Positions 44,332 to 56,946 are shown, counted from the first letter of the stretch. The stretch is 64,000 nucleotides of DNA from Coniella vitis (GCA_011317545.1 WUJK01000003.1:3224001-3288000); one strand, 5' to 3'. Program-made: numbers and translations. Notes: generated by a model from the letters alone, not told the origin.

Positions 44332-44865
44332 ACTCTAAGAAGGGGATCACGTCCATCTGGGAAGAGGTTGTGGTGTGGGGCGCTGTTGGTGCTGGCAGCT
44401 GAAACGGAGTCACCACAGGCTAGCCACACCAGCACATCCCGCTCAGTGTGGTAGCATAATGCTGTACAGCCAAGCAGCAGTGTTACTCATCACCTGTGTG
44501 ATTCATACGTGGTATGTGTGCTCGTCTGAGAGGAATGTGGGTTGAGGAAGCATCAAGTACGCTTTGGCATAAATGGGTCTTTTGGGTTGAGGATTGTTGT
44601 GTGTGTGAATTGATGCATCCGTTGGGGCGTTGAAGGGTCTGGCGCAAGGGCATCCGGCTTGGTTTACGTTTGTTTTTTTACGGGGTTGCGGTATGCTACA
44701 TCGTCTACTCCTGTTTGCCCTGTTGCACCTCGGGCCAACAAGATGCTAATACTGTACAAATACCAGATTGCCAAAAAATCGCATTTTGAGTTCAAGAGAG
44801 AAAAAAGGGAACAAAAAATTTGCAATATAACGGCGAGCAGACTTCCCTATACTGTGACTCGTAGC
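44332..44865. other. Convergent intergenic region
   Basis: This is the 3' flank shared by LSM8 and the nucleoside hydrolase gene. Nothing further was recognised. Confidence 0.6.
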
Positions 44866-46458
44866 TTACTCAAACAGGCGCTGCATCAGAACCTCGGAGA
44901 AGTACTCTTCCCCAGGCGACCCAATAATTCGGTTGATCCTGTTGCCCTTGGTCGGATCCAGCCATGAGAGGTGATCGCCTAGGCCCTTGTCGAACTCAAC
45001 TGCTTCCAGAGGGTCTTCAGGGTGGGTCTTGATGGTGCCCTTGTCCACAGCCTCGGGCTTTTTGATGTTGCGTCGGTCAATAACATGCATACCGAGCGCC
45101 CAGTGACCCGCCGTCTCGATTCTGATGTCCTCGGGCTGCGGCACCGCCTTCCAGAGGGGATCATCACGCGTCAGCATGTACCAGACACACAGAGGATCGT
45201 TGAGGTCGAAGCCAGGATTGACGTGGTCATCGACTATGTTTGCAATTGTGTTGTAGGCACCAAACATGAAAGTGCCGATCCAGCGTGCAAGAGGACTCCC
45301 GGCGTCGATATGAGGCTGGATTTGAGCAGTAAAGTACTGTTTGCTGAGGACGTGTAGCGTGGTGATGTCGAGAGGGAACAGGCTTAGCGTGAGCTGCTTG
45401 GAAAGCTTGCTGGGGTACGCGGGCAGAGAGTGTTTTCCTTCCGTGGCCAATGGCATGGTGGAAGAAGGCTTGGGTGAGGTGAGCGAATACACCCGTGCGG
45501 CGGCAATCGTATCGGCATAACAGTTGAATTCTGCGGTTGGAGTGATGTTGCCGGGGAGGTGCACGGCGCCGCCCATGACAACCAGCTCCTTGACCCGGAG
45601 GAAGGTTTCGGGGTCCTCAGCTGCCGCTACAGCCACGTTAGTAAGAGGGCCGACGGCGACGATGGTGACAGTATCCTCGGGGCTCTCCTTCAGGATCCGC
45701 AAAATCTCCTTGTGCGCGGGAAGCTTGGAAGGGGTAAAGTAGGACGAGAAGCTTGGGGGCTCCTGAGCGCCTGTTGTTCCAGGTGTGACATCTTGGTCAA
45801 ATAGAGATCTCCATGTATCGGCCGGCGAGAGATCTGGATGCTGTTATGCACATTAGAACTCGACCTTCTTCGGCGATGTGCCGGGTGTTCAAGCACTCAC
45901 AGCCTCGTGCACGCCGTGCAAGCCGTCGGCGCCGTGAAAATAGTCTGCCTGCAATATCTCATCCTGCAGAGGGTGCTCGGCACCAATAGCCACGACAGGC
46001 TTAGAATGCTTCAGCGCAGCGAATCCCTCAGGCTTGCCCACCTCCTTCCGCCAGGCATTCTCCTTCTCAAGCACATGAAACATTGCCACAACATTCCGCA
46101 GGCAGCTAGGAGACATTAGTGGCCGTCGAATGCGACAAAAAGGGGCTTCACGGATGGAAGACCAAATGACGCTGCCGCCCTTGCCGATTACGCGCCGTTT
46201 TGGTGTTTCATCCGGAAGGATGGGGCGAGGTTTGACTAGAGTGCAAAGGCTCACCTCTGAAGAGGCACATTGCCATAAGTCACAGAGATCATGGCTATCT
46301 CGAGCTCATCTGGACGTGCAGTCAGGGCGAGCAGCAGTGCGAGAACATCATCGACACCTAGGCATCCTGTCAGCTGGTGGCCACCCCATATCTGGACAGC
46401 TTGGAAAGAACAGCGCACCTGGGTCAGTGTCGATGATGATACGATTCTTAGGAGCCAT
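44866..46458 (-). CDS. Inosine-uridine preferring nucleoside hydrolase family protein
   Basis: Exons 46458-46419, 46357-46255, 46105-45901 and 45840-44866 encode 440 residues. The calcium-binding signature IIIDTDPGVDD (Asp10, Asp12, Asp17) is split by the first intron. Further family motifs are MISVTYGNVPLQ, TIVAVGPLTNVAVAA, ELVVMGGAVHLPGNITPTAEFNCYAD (active-site Asn and Asp) and PLCVWYML near the end. The enzyme cleaves the N-glycosidic bond of ribonucleosides, releasing base and ribose for purine/pyrimidine salvage, and is usually cytosolic. At 440 residues it is longer than the usual 310-370. The extra length is in the lid-like segment (residues about 115-150) and the C-terminal helices. 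No signal peptide is present. Confidence 0.9.
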
Positions 46459-48136
46459 GTTGCCGCAATGAATGGTATTGATATCGAGTAATTATGCGTA
46501 CAGGAGATAATTGCAGATATATGTGTGTTGAGACTGGGTAGGTATGTTGGCTGCATATACTATGGTAAGTGGAACGTCCAGGCGTTATATGTACTGCAGC
46601 CAACTGTGCATGAACAGATCAGCATTAATGCAACCGCGTAAAGACTGCGGAAGTTTGGATTGGTCGAGAAGGCGACTTGCCTGGTAGTAGGAAACCTTTA
46701 GACGCTGTCGGCCAAATGGTATAGAATAGGCCGATCTCTGAGAGTTCACGCGTCTTTTGACCCAAAATTGCAGTAACCAGACGGGAAGGCATCACCTGCG
46801 CCGCTCCCTCAAGCTGTCAGCCAGCACGTTTAGCAAGACCCATTTTTGATAGAGTGCTGATAAGGTGCCCTTTTGGGATTAAACACATGGAAGCCCAGCA
46901 TCATCGTAGCGGCTGACTACGCAGGTAAAGTAGAGACACCCGGACGGTCACGTGGACAAGTACAGACCTGAGATTCTATGTAGGACGTAGAGGACACGTA
47001 CATGAGCGGAGGACGCTTCATGTGCGAACGGTAGAAAAGGCATCTTATTGGTATCGAAAAGCTTGGTAAAATGCCGCCTGGCAGTGGACGGAGATATCGC
47101 AAGGTGGGCCGGATGACCACGTACTACATATATCGTAGTACATACTGTAAAATCAACTGGCACCTGTGGAATGGAAACACGGCTGCTAGTCCGTCCATGT
47201 TCTTCACTTGCTGTAAGTACTACATAGTAGGCGACGGTTCTATAATGTAGAGATTGCATTTGTGAGATTTGACATCTCGGCAATTAAAGTCTTGGCTTGA
47301 AGCATACTAGACCAGAATAATAGAAAGCATCCAGCCGTTCTGCAAGTACACCGACGATAAAGGTACTATGTAGACAAATCAGACAGCCCAGAATCAACAC
47401 CTTGGGGCACAGTTCCAGTACTGGGCCAACTGGAAAGGTTGAGGATGCAGGGGTTCAGGTACTTCAGCGCCAGAGCTTAGCGTGGCTTGTCGTTGCCGTT
47501 CCCTACCGGTTGACCTACACCCAGCCAGGCCCCAGAATCCCCACCGAATTCAAATGGGCAACTGCTAGAGCTGCTTGAAGCCACCTTTCACAACCTTGCC
47601 GTGTTGCCCGTCCGCCCGCCTGCTCGCAACACCACCTACTTAGCAGCTGCACATTGCGTCTTTTCCTCCAAAGCGTGTGCCGTCCTCCCACCACACTGTA
47701 GTCTTTTCCTAGCTACACATCATCTCCACCTCCAATCCCTCTTCAAGCAAGCAGAGCAGACAAGCTTGCTGCGGCCAGACGCGCCCTCGAGGTCAGTGCC
47801 CCTGTCCAAGTCAGCTGTAAAGGAAAGCAAGGCCAGCCCAGCAGGCCCAGTCCTTTGCTCTCCAAATTCAACTTGAGCACCACCACCACCCCGTGTTTCC
47901 ACACCCCATCCTACAGACTGGTCCCAGGACACTCGTCAACTTCTGGCAAGCCATTGACACCGTAGTAGATTAGCAGTTCTCTCACCAAGACAAAGTGTCG
48001 TCATTCAACTTGGACCTTTTCCCTTGTCTTGCTTGCCACACTCGCACACACACCACTCACCACTCACCACGCAAACACTCCCAAGCCACAAGCCATTCCT
48101 CCTCATCCGTCGTTGCATCCTTCGTCCTTGTCCACA
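46459..48136. other. Divergent intergenic region
   Basis: This separates the nucleoside hydrolase (minus) from the lysine-rich membrane protein (plus). It holds two motif copies, at 47221 and 47364. The last 250 bp form a pyrimidine/AC-rich leader typical of an abundant fungal mRNA. No other gene is supported. Confidence 0.6.
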
Positions 48137-49423
48137 ATGGGCAACCAGATTTCCAGCCTGAGCAACAAGACGGTGGTCGGTTGGGCCATCATCTTTGCTC
48201 TTGTGGCATACAACGCCCAGCGCTACATCCAGGAAAAGAAGCGCAAGACCACCAGGCAAGCACCACAGCGATCGCGCGGTCAGGAGAAGCAAGTCACCCA
48301 ACCCAAGAAAGACAACAAAGCCAAGCGACAACAACTCAAAAATTTCACCACCGAGGCTAAGCAGGCTCCGTCCAAGAGCTATGCCTCCGCCGCGGCGCAA
48401 CCCAAGCCCAGTGGCCACGACTCAGACGATGGCGTCGACAACCACGCCTTTGCGCAGCAAATGGCTCGCAACAAGGAAAGCAAGTTTGAACAAAAACAAA
48501 AACCCGCCAAGCAAAAGCAAAAGTCTGTCAAGCAGTCCAAGGCAAAGGCAATCGATAGCTATGCCGAAGCTGCCAAGGAGTCTGCTCCTTCCTCTACTGC
48601 CGGCATCGATGCCGATGACGACGACGACCAGTCCTCTGCCGCATCACCATCCCTTGCCTCAGCCGACGCCACTGGCGTTTCGGACATGCTGGAGCCACAG
48701 CAAACCGGTCCTTCTGTCATTCGCCTGACTGGCACTGAAGACAAGAAGACTCAGGTGCCAAAGCAGTCCAAGGCCCCCCAGCCCGTCGAGACCAAGAAGC
48801 AGCGACAGAACCGCAAGAAGAGGGAGCAGGAGAAGGCTGCACGCGAAGAGGAAGAAAAGGAGCGCAAGGTCAAGGAGAATGACCAGCGCCGGACCGCTCG
48901 CCAAGCCGAGGGCAGGGCTGCCAAGGACGGCGTCGCTTTTGAGGCTGCTCAACGAGCCAACGCGTGGGCAAGCAACACTGCCAGCAACGGCTCTTCGGCC
49001 CAAAAGGACACTCCCCTCTCTGTTCAGCCCCTCGACACATTCGATGGCCCTTCCAAGACCGAAACGGCTGCTTCGGTTGCTCCCGTGAACGGCAACAAGA
49101 GCGGCAACAAGACTGATTGGGCTGCCGAAGTTCCTTACTCTGAGGAAGAGCAGATGGCCATGCTCCAGAAGCAAGACGAGCAAGACAACCAGTGGGTGTC
49201 TGTCAAGTCTCGCAAGAGCAAAAAGCCTACTGCCGGTGTGGCCAACAGTGAGACTTCTGAATCTGCCAATGAGGCTCCTGCCGCTCCCAAGACCGCTGTC
49301 TCTTCTGTTCCCAAGGACACGTCTGCCGCTACCAATGGCCGGCCTAGCTTGCCCACTCAGTCTTCATTCGCAGCCTTGAGCGACGACGGCGCTGATCTCG
49401 AGGAACAGGAATGGGATGTCTGA
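48137..49423 (+). CDS. Lysine/glutamine-rich protein with N-terminal membrane anchor, unrecognised
   Basis: One exon encodes 428 residues. The ATG at 48137 sits in a good context (CACAATGG) after a long CA/CT-rich leader. MGNQISSLSNKT fits the N-myristoylation pattern (Gly2, Ser6). A hydrophobic segment, TVVGWAIIFALVAYNAQRYI (12-31), follows. The remainder is hydrophilic. A Lys/Gln-rich part with the nuclear/RNA-type SYASAAAQPKPSG and SYAEAAKESAPSS repeats comes first. A predicted coiled coil follows (RQNRKKREQEKAAREEEEKERKVKENDQRRTARQ, about 222-255), then a Trp-containing C-terminus (NQWVSVKSRKSKK; ending EEQEWDV). It may be an endoplasmic-reticulum or other membrane-tethered, ribosome/RNA-associated protein, but I do not recognise a family. 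Confidence 0.75.
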   Translation: MGNQISSLSNKTVVGWAIIFALVAYNAQRYIQEKKRKTTRQAPQRSRGQEKQVTQPKKDNKAKRQQLKNFTTEAKQAPSKSYASAAAQPKPSGHDSDDGVDNHAFAQQMARNKESKFEQKQKPAKQKQKSVKQSKAKAIDSYAEAAKESAPSSTAGIDADDDDDQSSAASPSLASADATGVSDMLEPQQTGPSVIRLTGTEDKKTQVPKQSKAPQPVETKKQRQNRKKREQEKAAREEEEKERKVKENDQRRTARQAEGRAAKDGVAFEAAQRANAWASNTASNGSSAQKDTPLSVQPLDTFDGPSKTETAASVAPVNGNKSGNKTDWAAEVPYSEEEQMAMLQKQDEQDNQWVSVKSRKSKKPTAGVANSETSESANEAPAAPKTAVSSVPKDTSAATNGRPSLPTQSSFAALSDDGADLEEQEWDV

Positions 49424-50491
49424 GCAAACCCGCAGCAATACTGCTAAAAAAGACTCACTGATGGGTTACGAAGCAATGGCATGCTGATCCTCCAAGCGGC
49501 GATTGCGATAATAACCATGGCCGGACTCTCTGCTCACGTGTCTGTCGACCACCGTACAGCTGTTCAACGTGTGGTAGAGCGGAGCAGTTGCTTGCTCTGG
49601 TCTCCTCATCAGGCCATGTACGCAGTCTTTGTATGTACACTATCGGAGGATTGTGGTTCACAAAACGGGGTGCTTGGGAGAGCTTATACCAGGCCATTTT
49701 CTTTGTCCCATGTTGATATGGAAGCTTATTCCTACCGGCATTGACAGAATAGGGGATTGATAATATTGGACCGAGTTGCGGGTTGGATCGGCGAGGTCAG
49801 GACAGTGCATGTTCCCGCACGAAATAGACCTCGAGCTATTTGCCGTGTTGTACGGTTTGGGAGGCGAGGCTCGAGTCGGATAATGGCCAACCTTCTGACT
49901 ATTCCGCACATTGTCTTTTGAGATGCAACGGATGGGCTGTGTTGCAGTCTAGTGATTCGCCAAAAATCCAGTTGATGTTTTGTAGGTCGCATACCTACCT
50001 CAAAGTGAAGTCACTCTGGTGCATGATTATGATTTTAATGCTATTACATACATTTCATACAAAAACACAAACTTTTGATACTCCTGCTGAACCTGCTGCT
50101 ATACTCTGCAGTCTTGGTAAATGCATGATCTGGCACTACTTTCCATAAATTCGCATGCCGTGAGAGGGTCATTCACTGGGGGGCTTCGCTCCAAGATCCA
50201 AGGTTATAGTTACTATGTACATACCACAGGCTCAATTCCTGCTCCACTTTTCAGTGTGAGTCTGGCCAATCCGAACCTGGTCTTGCTGCTCCGTACCTGG
50301 ATGAGCCTGACCGTTAACCCCTCCAAAGCGGCCGTAGGGCAATTTTTTGGATGCAACGGAAGCTCGATCATGAGCAGCACGATTTGTTGAGTCACTCCTA
50401 CACCACCCACAACCACCCGTCCCGCCGTCCCGTCACCTTTTTTACCTCTCAAATCCGACAATCTTGAATCTCGCAACGAACAAGGAGCTGT
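49424..50491. other. Intergenic before the HisRS gene
   Basis: No coding sequence was found. There is one motif copy at 50211-50219. The 90 bp before 50492 form the HisRS leader. Confidence 0.6.
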
Positions 50492-52764
50492 ATGCGGACC
50501 GCCGGTTTCGCGAGTGTCTGCAGATTCGCGAATACTCGATCGGTAACGACTGCGACCCCGCGGTTGCGACTGCTGCTGCACGCAAAAAGACTTCTGCCCA
50601 TCACAAGACCAATTGAACGCTGTCCGACCCAGCTTCGCAGTGCTTCCACTTTGGGCCAAGTTCAGGACCTTGGCCGGGAGAAGAAAACCAAAATGGCGCC
50701 CACAAAGCTCGAGCTCAAGACGCCCAAGGGCACGCGCGACTGGGACGGTGAGGCGATTGTGTTGCGCGAACAAATCTTCAACACCAGTATGTTACTCTTC
50801 GTCACAGAAAGGGGATCCACAGCCATGTGCATTCTGCCAGCTGCGTATTCTAACCATTTGCGTTACAACTTACAGTCAAGACGATCTTTGAGCGCCACGG
50901 CGCGGTCACCATCGACACGCCAGTCTTTGAACTCAAGGAGATTCTGACGGGCAAATACGGTGAGGACTCGAAGCTCATCTACGACCTGGCCGACCAGGGT
51001 GGCGAGCTGAGCTCCCTGCGCTACGACCTGACGGTGCCGTTTGCACGTTATGTCGCCCAAAATGGCTTGCAGCAGATAAGACGATACCACATTGCAAAGG
51101 TCTACCGGAGAGAGTACGTAAATGAATAAGATCTGTGAGAAAAAAAAAACCCTGGGAAGGAAAATGTAAAAGTACCCATGCGTGAAACGTTCGGAGCTAA
51201 CTATGGGCTTTGCGCGCCAAAAAAAACAGTCAACCTGCCGTTGCCAAGGGCCGAATGCGAGAATTTTACCAGTGCGATTTTGACATTGCTGGCACATACG
51301 ACGCCATGATACCCGATGCCGAAATTATCAAGGTTATTGTTCAGGTTTTTGAGGCGTTGGGCTGGAGCGGCAAATACACCATCAAGATGAACCACCGAAA
51401 GATCCTGGATGGTATCTTCCAGGTCTGCGGTGTCCCTGAAGACAAGATCCGAAGCATATCCTCTGCCGTGTACGTGTCATCGTGAACCCTCTTCAATTCC
51501 ATTGGAAATATGAGCTGATTGTCTTTTTTTCTTGGTGTTGTGCAGTGACAAGCTCGACAAGATGCCTTGGGCCGACGTCAAGAAGGAAATGGTTGAGGAG
51601 AAGGGACTCACGGAAGAGGTGGCCGACAAGATTGGCGAATGGGTCGTGCTCAAGGGCGGCAAGGACTTGCTTGAGAAGTTGCAAAGTGACGCCTCTCTGG
51701 CGGCCAACGAGTCAATGAGCCAAGGTATGGCTGACATGGGCTTGTTGTTTGACTACCTCGAGTGCTACAAGGACACTCTGAACGCTGTCTCTTTCGATCT
51801 GAGCCTGGCAAGAGGACTCGACTACTACACGGGCATCATTTATGAAGGTAGGTCTTGTTCTTCAAAATCACGAATGGATCATGCGGTCTCGGAGATGTTG
51901 ACTGTAGCCTAGTCGTCACCGAGGGCTCTGCACCTAAAGCCGAGGACGCCTCAGCAACAAAGCCAGAAAAGAAGAAGAAGAAGGGCAAGGCCTCTGAAGA
52001 CGACGACCGCTCCGATGATCCTACGGTTGGAGTTGGCAGTGTCGCTGCCGGTGGCCGATACGACAACCTCGTGGGCATGTTCTCCGGTAAGGGCCAGATT
52101 CCATGCGTGGGTATCTCCTTTGGTGTCGACAGAATATACTCCATCACAAAAGCACGCATGGCTGCCGACCAGGCCGCCGAGGTTCGGCCCAACAAGACGG
52201 ACGTGTTTGTCATGGCTTTTGGTGGCAAGGGCTTCGACGGTATGCTCAAGGAGCGCATGAGGATATGTGATCAGCTGTGGGAGGCTGGCATCAGTACTGA
52301 GCTGCTCCACAAGGCCAAGCCCAAGCTGCAAGCTCGTAAGTCTATTGCCCACAGGACGCCTAGAAAGGTTGCAAAAGCTGACAATGCCATTGTAGAGTTC
52401 AAGGCTGCTGAGGCCAATAAAATCCCCTTCGCCGTCATTCTCGGCCAAGAGGAGCTGGCTGCTGGTCAAGTCAAGTAAGTCTCTGGGGCCAAGAACCGCC
52501 CTTTTGAGCCAAAGACCGTTTGTCTTACTAACGCGCCGTTCTCCCTTTTCTAGGCTGAAGCAGATGGGTCTGAGCGAGAACCACCCTGAGAAGGAAGGCG
52601 TTCTAGTTGCCATTACGGACCTGGTCAATGAGATCCGGCGCCGCCTCGACCAGATGAATCGCCTTGATCACATGACGCAGAGCGCGTCTGGTCTGCGTGT
52701 AGTAGATGGAGTGCGAGGCGAGGATGTTGCAGCTGCAGTAGAGGCTACTACGACCAATGCGTAG
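50492..52764 (+). CDS. HTS1: Histidyl-tRNA synthetase, mitochondrial and cytosolic
   Basis: Seven exons (50492-50786, 50876-51113, 51230-51469, 51546-51847, 51913-52335, 52396-52474, 52554-52764) encode 595 residues. It charges tRNA-His with histidine. Class II motifs are clear: TPKGTRDWDGEA, motif 2 KVYRRDQPAVAKGRMREFYQCDFDI, the HisRS-specific LARGLDYYTGIIYE, motif 3 PCVGISFGVDRIY, and a C-terminal anticodon-binding domain (DVFVMAFGGKG to EIRRRLDQM). A charged insertion, Lys/Glu/Asp-rich and about 35 residues long, sits between IIYEVVTEG and VGVGSVAAGGRYDNLV, as in other fungal enzymes. The first 67 residues are Arg/Ser/Thr-rich and acid-poor. The next ATG (50693, MAPTKLELKTPKG, context AAAATGG) starts right at the mature enzyme. 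One gene thus probably makes both isoforms, as yeast HTS1 does. Confidence 0.96.
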
Positions 52765-55700
52765 TTCTCCTATTGAAGCCTCGGCTCATGGTGTTTCCCA
52801 GCCAAGGTAGTCGGGGTACATGACTCTTTGATTTCATTGGGCCATATCCAGGCGTACATACATAAGCTGCTGCAGTTTGGTGAATGGGGCTTAGACGGGG
52901 GGTGAGGGTGTTAAAAACATATGAACATCAATTTTACATCCATCCATCTGAAGCAAGCAAAACTGGTGGTTATCGGAGCAGAGACGCGTTGGGGTTCTTG
53001 AGTGCGGCTGTAGAGGATTGAACACCATGCCTGTGCGGAAATGACCGAATTAGGTTTTACCTGTGGTACCTGCCGGACCCTGAAAGACTAGTCTAAAGCG
53101 TGCTTGCCTATTTGAGTACGTGCTCACTTTCCTAGGTTGGCCTCAGGTTACAGGTTTGAAAGGCCATTTTCCGCGTTAGGAATCCATGTGTGTACTACCG
53201 GCATGTGTTGAGCGTCGGCATGTTATCAGTTGATCATTGGCGGCCCATTTTGTAGTGCTCATCGAACCGCTTACTTGTCTCTACCTAGGTATTTAACAGT
53301 ACACTCCCATAATGACTAATTCGAGTTCAAGTAACCTTGACCAATATTGAGAATATGTATTTATACATATCACTCTTTCCCCCCGATGGGTAAGCTTTTT
53401 TCAGCGCCAAGTTCAACAGCAATCACCAACACGAGCCTCACCATTTTCTGTCGATTTTGTATCATACTTATTGGTATTATCTTTGGTAATACCGTGGGTT
53501 AGGTGCGCACCAAGCGGTGTTTCAGTAAGCCCCGGAAAAAGACAGCGAGCCCAAAACTAGACCCCTTGTCGCCTCGCTTTTTGCTCGCTTCCGAGATGTT
53601 GGTATATATCCAGCCAGGGCGAATCGGGTATCTCTTAAGAGTCATCAAATATTCTACGGTTGGGGAGGAAAAAAACAAAAAAGCAAAACGGACTAGTGGG
53701 CGCGGCAAAGCGGTACGCGGTACGCGATCTACGTTTTGTGAAGGTTGCACTTTAGTGAAGAGCAGGTTGATTTAAGGGTATGTTCGGGAGGAAGAAAGAG
53801 GGAATTTATTGTTATTGCCCTGAATTCAACAATCCGAAGAGGAACAGGTAAGTAAAGGAGACCGAACGCGGCTCAGTGTGTTGCTCAAGTGCGAAGTCCG
53901 AGTCGAGACTAATACTATGCAATACGACCCAAGTCATCGTCATAGCACCTCGGTAAGGTATCTGTACTGCATACTATGTAAGCCTCATGTATGACGAAAA
54001 AAAGCGCAAAGAGATAACCGCCAAAAGCTGAGACAACTAACTGCCTTGTCTCCGGACACGAGTCCATTCAATGCACGCGGTCCCTCAACTCAGGGAGCGA
54101 GACTCATACGCAGCAGCACGGGACAGTATCTGGCGGGAGCAGGAAACACGGATGCTGCTGATGAACGTTATTCTTCCTCAAACTGTGATTATCATTTTGC
54201 CGGAAATTGCCTGGAGATGACCGGTCTTTCTCGTTTCTTCTCTTGTTTTTGTTTTTTCCTTTTTGGCAAGATTACGGAAATGCTACAAAGTACAGTCAGT
54301 ACCTTGTGTACCTAGTAGCTCAGTACAGCGCTGAGTTGCGGGCAAATTAAGTGGAGTAACCGGTACCCAAGCCCAAGTACAGTGAGTGCGCTTTTTCAAC
54401 TGCGTCGCTAGTAGCAGTACATCTAGGCGGCTTAGTCAGAGCCGGCTGTGTCCAGTTTCTCGCCAATGATATTTCTCTATTCAGGTCAAGCCGAGTAGCT
54501 GATACTTATGGTACAATCCAACGCTCACCCCCCCTAAGGACGGATCCTTTTTCGTGATTATCCACTTAATGGGATGCATGTGTGCAGTGCCCTTGCTTTG
54601 CTAAGCGAGCTCTTTCTACATAGTATTATGTATGTGTACTATGTATTTGTGTGTACATGGTATGTTATAGGACTGGGAGGGGAAATATATCCATGAACGG
54701 TCCGTAATAAGAAATACAGGGGCCGCGCACGAGCTCCTCTCTTTCATGTGTTTTTTTTTTTTTATCTCCGATGGCTCCTTGCTGCTGGTGAGCGGGGGTT
54801 CTCTGTCGAGTTTCTATATTTGCACTCTGGAATGTTGCTGCTGCAGCACCGGCACCAGCAGCAGCACGGAGAATGAATGGATCGAGGGCAGGGTCGTTTT
54901 GTTTCATGAAACATGACGAACGAAAAGAGCTATCAACCCGTCTCTGACAGCCATGTGCCCCAAAGCAACCCTCACCCTGTCTTGACACCGATGGAGATCT
55001 GGCCAAGACCTGGCTCGGCTTCCATTTTCCAGTCCCCATCCAGCCCATCGTTGCGGGCAGGCGAGGAGAAAGTGGAGAGACAAAGAATGGCGAAACAGCA
55101 CAGGCTGAGCACGGGACACCAGAAATCAGCAGATGTGTATATTGTTTCTGGGCCATGGCGGCGATAGCAACCAGCCGCACAGGTGTCTCGAGGTCCGTGT
55201 GGTTTTCTGTGGCGTTCCAAGCTGCTGCATAGCCAGGATGAAGCCTTGGGGGCGTTCATGCAGGAGAGTTTGGCACCTTTAACGGCGGCGCTCCACGGGG
55301 GTCCAAGGCCAGAGCTCACGGATCTGAGCGCGCGGTGCGAACACAGCTCCACTGGTGACGGGCACCACTTATCTATCATTGGAGAGGGGCCGCTCGGTAT
55401 TTAGTGTCTGCCATGAGTAGTAGGTCGACATCGTTAGACCACTCAGAGCCACTGGTTTTGGGTTTCGAGTAATACAGCACAAAGTAAAGTAAATACACTC
55501 CGTGGCAGCTCCAAGGTTGATAGCATTGCCACTACATTCGGTTGCCAATTTGTGGGACCGTGGAAGGCAAGAGGGTGGGAGCAGAACAGGGCGCTCCATC
55601 GCGTGGCAGCTGCCAGAGAAATGGCACCGACTGAACAGGGCAAGGGCCAGAGGGGACGTTGAGGAAAGAGCCCATGGTCATACGGAGCTACTGTGCCTGG

Positions 55701-56946
55701 CAGGCAGCGTCATCCCTGCACAGGTGGGGGTTTATAGCTGGTCTGGGTCGTGCCCGGGGGGGTGAGTGGGCTCCTCGGGTCACGCTTCCGCCCTTGTTCC
55801 TGGGCTGGAGCGGGCTTGGGGGCTGCTGCCCCTTGCAGCTAATGGCTCGTTTGGGGAGGAGCCTAAGGACTCCCAGGGAGCAGTTGCATGCAAGCGATTG
55901 CAGGGGTTGCCATCCTCTCCACACGTGTGAGAGAAGCGAGAGCAGGGCGGACTGTGTGACGGCACGGGGAGAAGAAGGAAAAGAAGAGGCCAAAAAGGAA
56001 AAAGAAAAAAATAGGAAGAGGGTAGCGTTGGCGGTGGATTTCATGGGTGTGAGCGTGGTTGTGGTGGGGATCTAGAAGTAGAATGATGCTTAGCTTGTTT
56101 GGGGGCCGGTTGTAAGTAATCTGAAAGCTCGCGCACGAGCACCGAGGATCGTCGAGGCTTCACAGGCACCACCGCCAAACCCTCCGTCTTGTTTCTTTAG
56201 CCTGTGCGGTCTCTTGCTCTCGTGTCTCCCTCTCTCAGCTACTTGATTCAAAGCGTCTTTCACTGCTCGTCTCCTTGGCCAAGTCAAGTGTCGCCCACGA
56301 AAGTCTGCGTTGGACTGTCGAGCAAGCGTTATCAGCACCGTCGTCAGATAATTAAAATTCCCACCTCGGGACCTCAAATTGGCACCCTTGTCCACTCACT
56401 CTTGCTCTCATCTCAGCATCACCACCGAGTGTCAGCGCCCCTCCCCATTCCGCACGCGCTCCTTTTCATTTTGTTATACTTTTCCCTTCTTCTCCTCTCC
56501 CCCCTCCTCCGCTCCGATATCTATCTGAGATCGCCTCCCTCACGGCCTGCGCCAAACCAGTTTCCCCTTGCTCTCGTCAACCGTTCCTGTGTGCGACCTT
56601 GTCTCAAGCATCTGTTACGCCTTGCCGCTGTCCCAGACGCCAATTCGACTCGACTTGCGTCGTCCAGAGAGCGAAACAGACACAGTGACTGCCGCGCGCA
56701 ACCCCACATGCTGGGCCCTTGAGCGACCAACATATCTGCTCCCAAGCGTCACCGGTACATGCAGTATTGCAGCTCGACTAACAAGTGGGAATCTCTGCGC
56801 CCTTGCCGACTTCGGGTTCCGTAGATATTTGCATCTTCGAGTCCGCCACAACTCGCCGCCCTTCGTGCCCGCTTTCTAGGAAATCAAGATATCCGAAAGC
56901 ATCCAATCTCATCTGTGCAACCAAGATCTGAACCAAGATCGCAACC
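52765..56946. other. Gene-poor stretch, about 4.2 kb
   Basis: No frame here has a recognised domain. Three motif copies lie at 53972, 54617 and 54637, the last two as an inverted pair. The final 750 bp (56200-56946) are C/T-rich and look like the promoter and 5' UTR of the gene at 56947. The rest may hold non-coding transcripts. Confidence 0.55.
54617..54645. repeat. Inverted pair TACATAGTA ... TACTATGTA, 11-bp spacer
   Basis: Two exact 9-bp motif copies in opposite orientation are separated by TTATGTATGTG. They could fold as a short hairpin in RNA or a cruciform in DNA. Confidence 0.9.

Noticed and set aside
53503..53775. Basic 90-residue open frame
   Set aside because: No promoter context, domain or exon partner; the composition suggests chance.
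54665..55180. 171-residue frame on the minus strand
   Set aside because: It is mixed hydrophobic/Ser sequence without a domain, overlaps other equally long meaningless frames, and its distal end contains motif copies and a T run.
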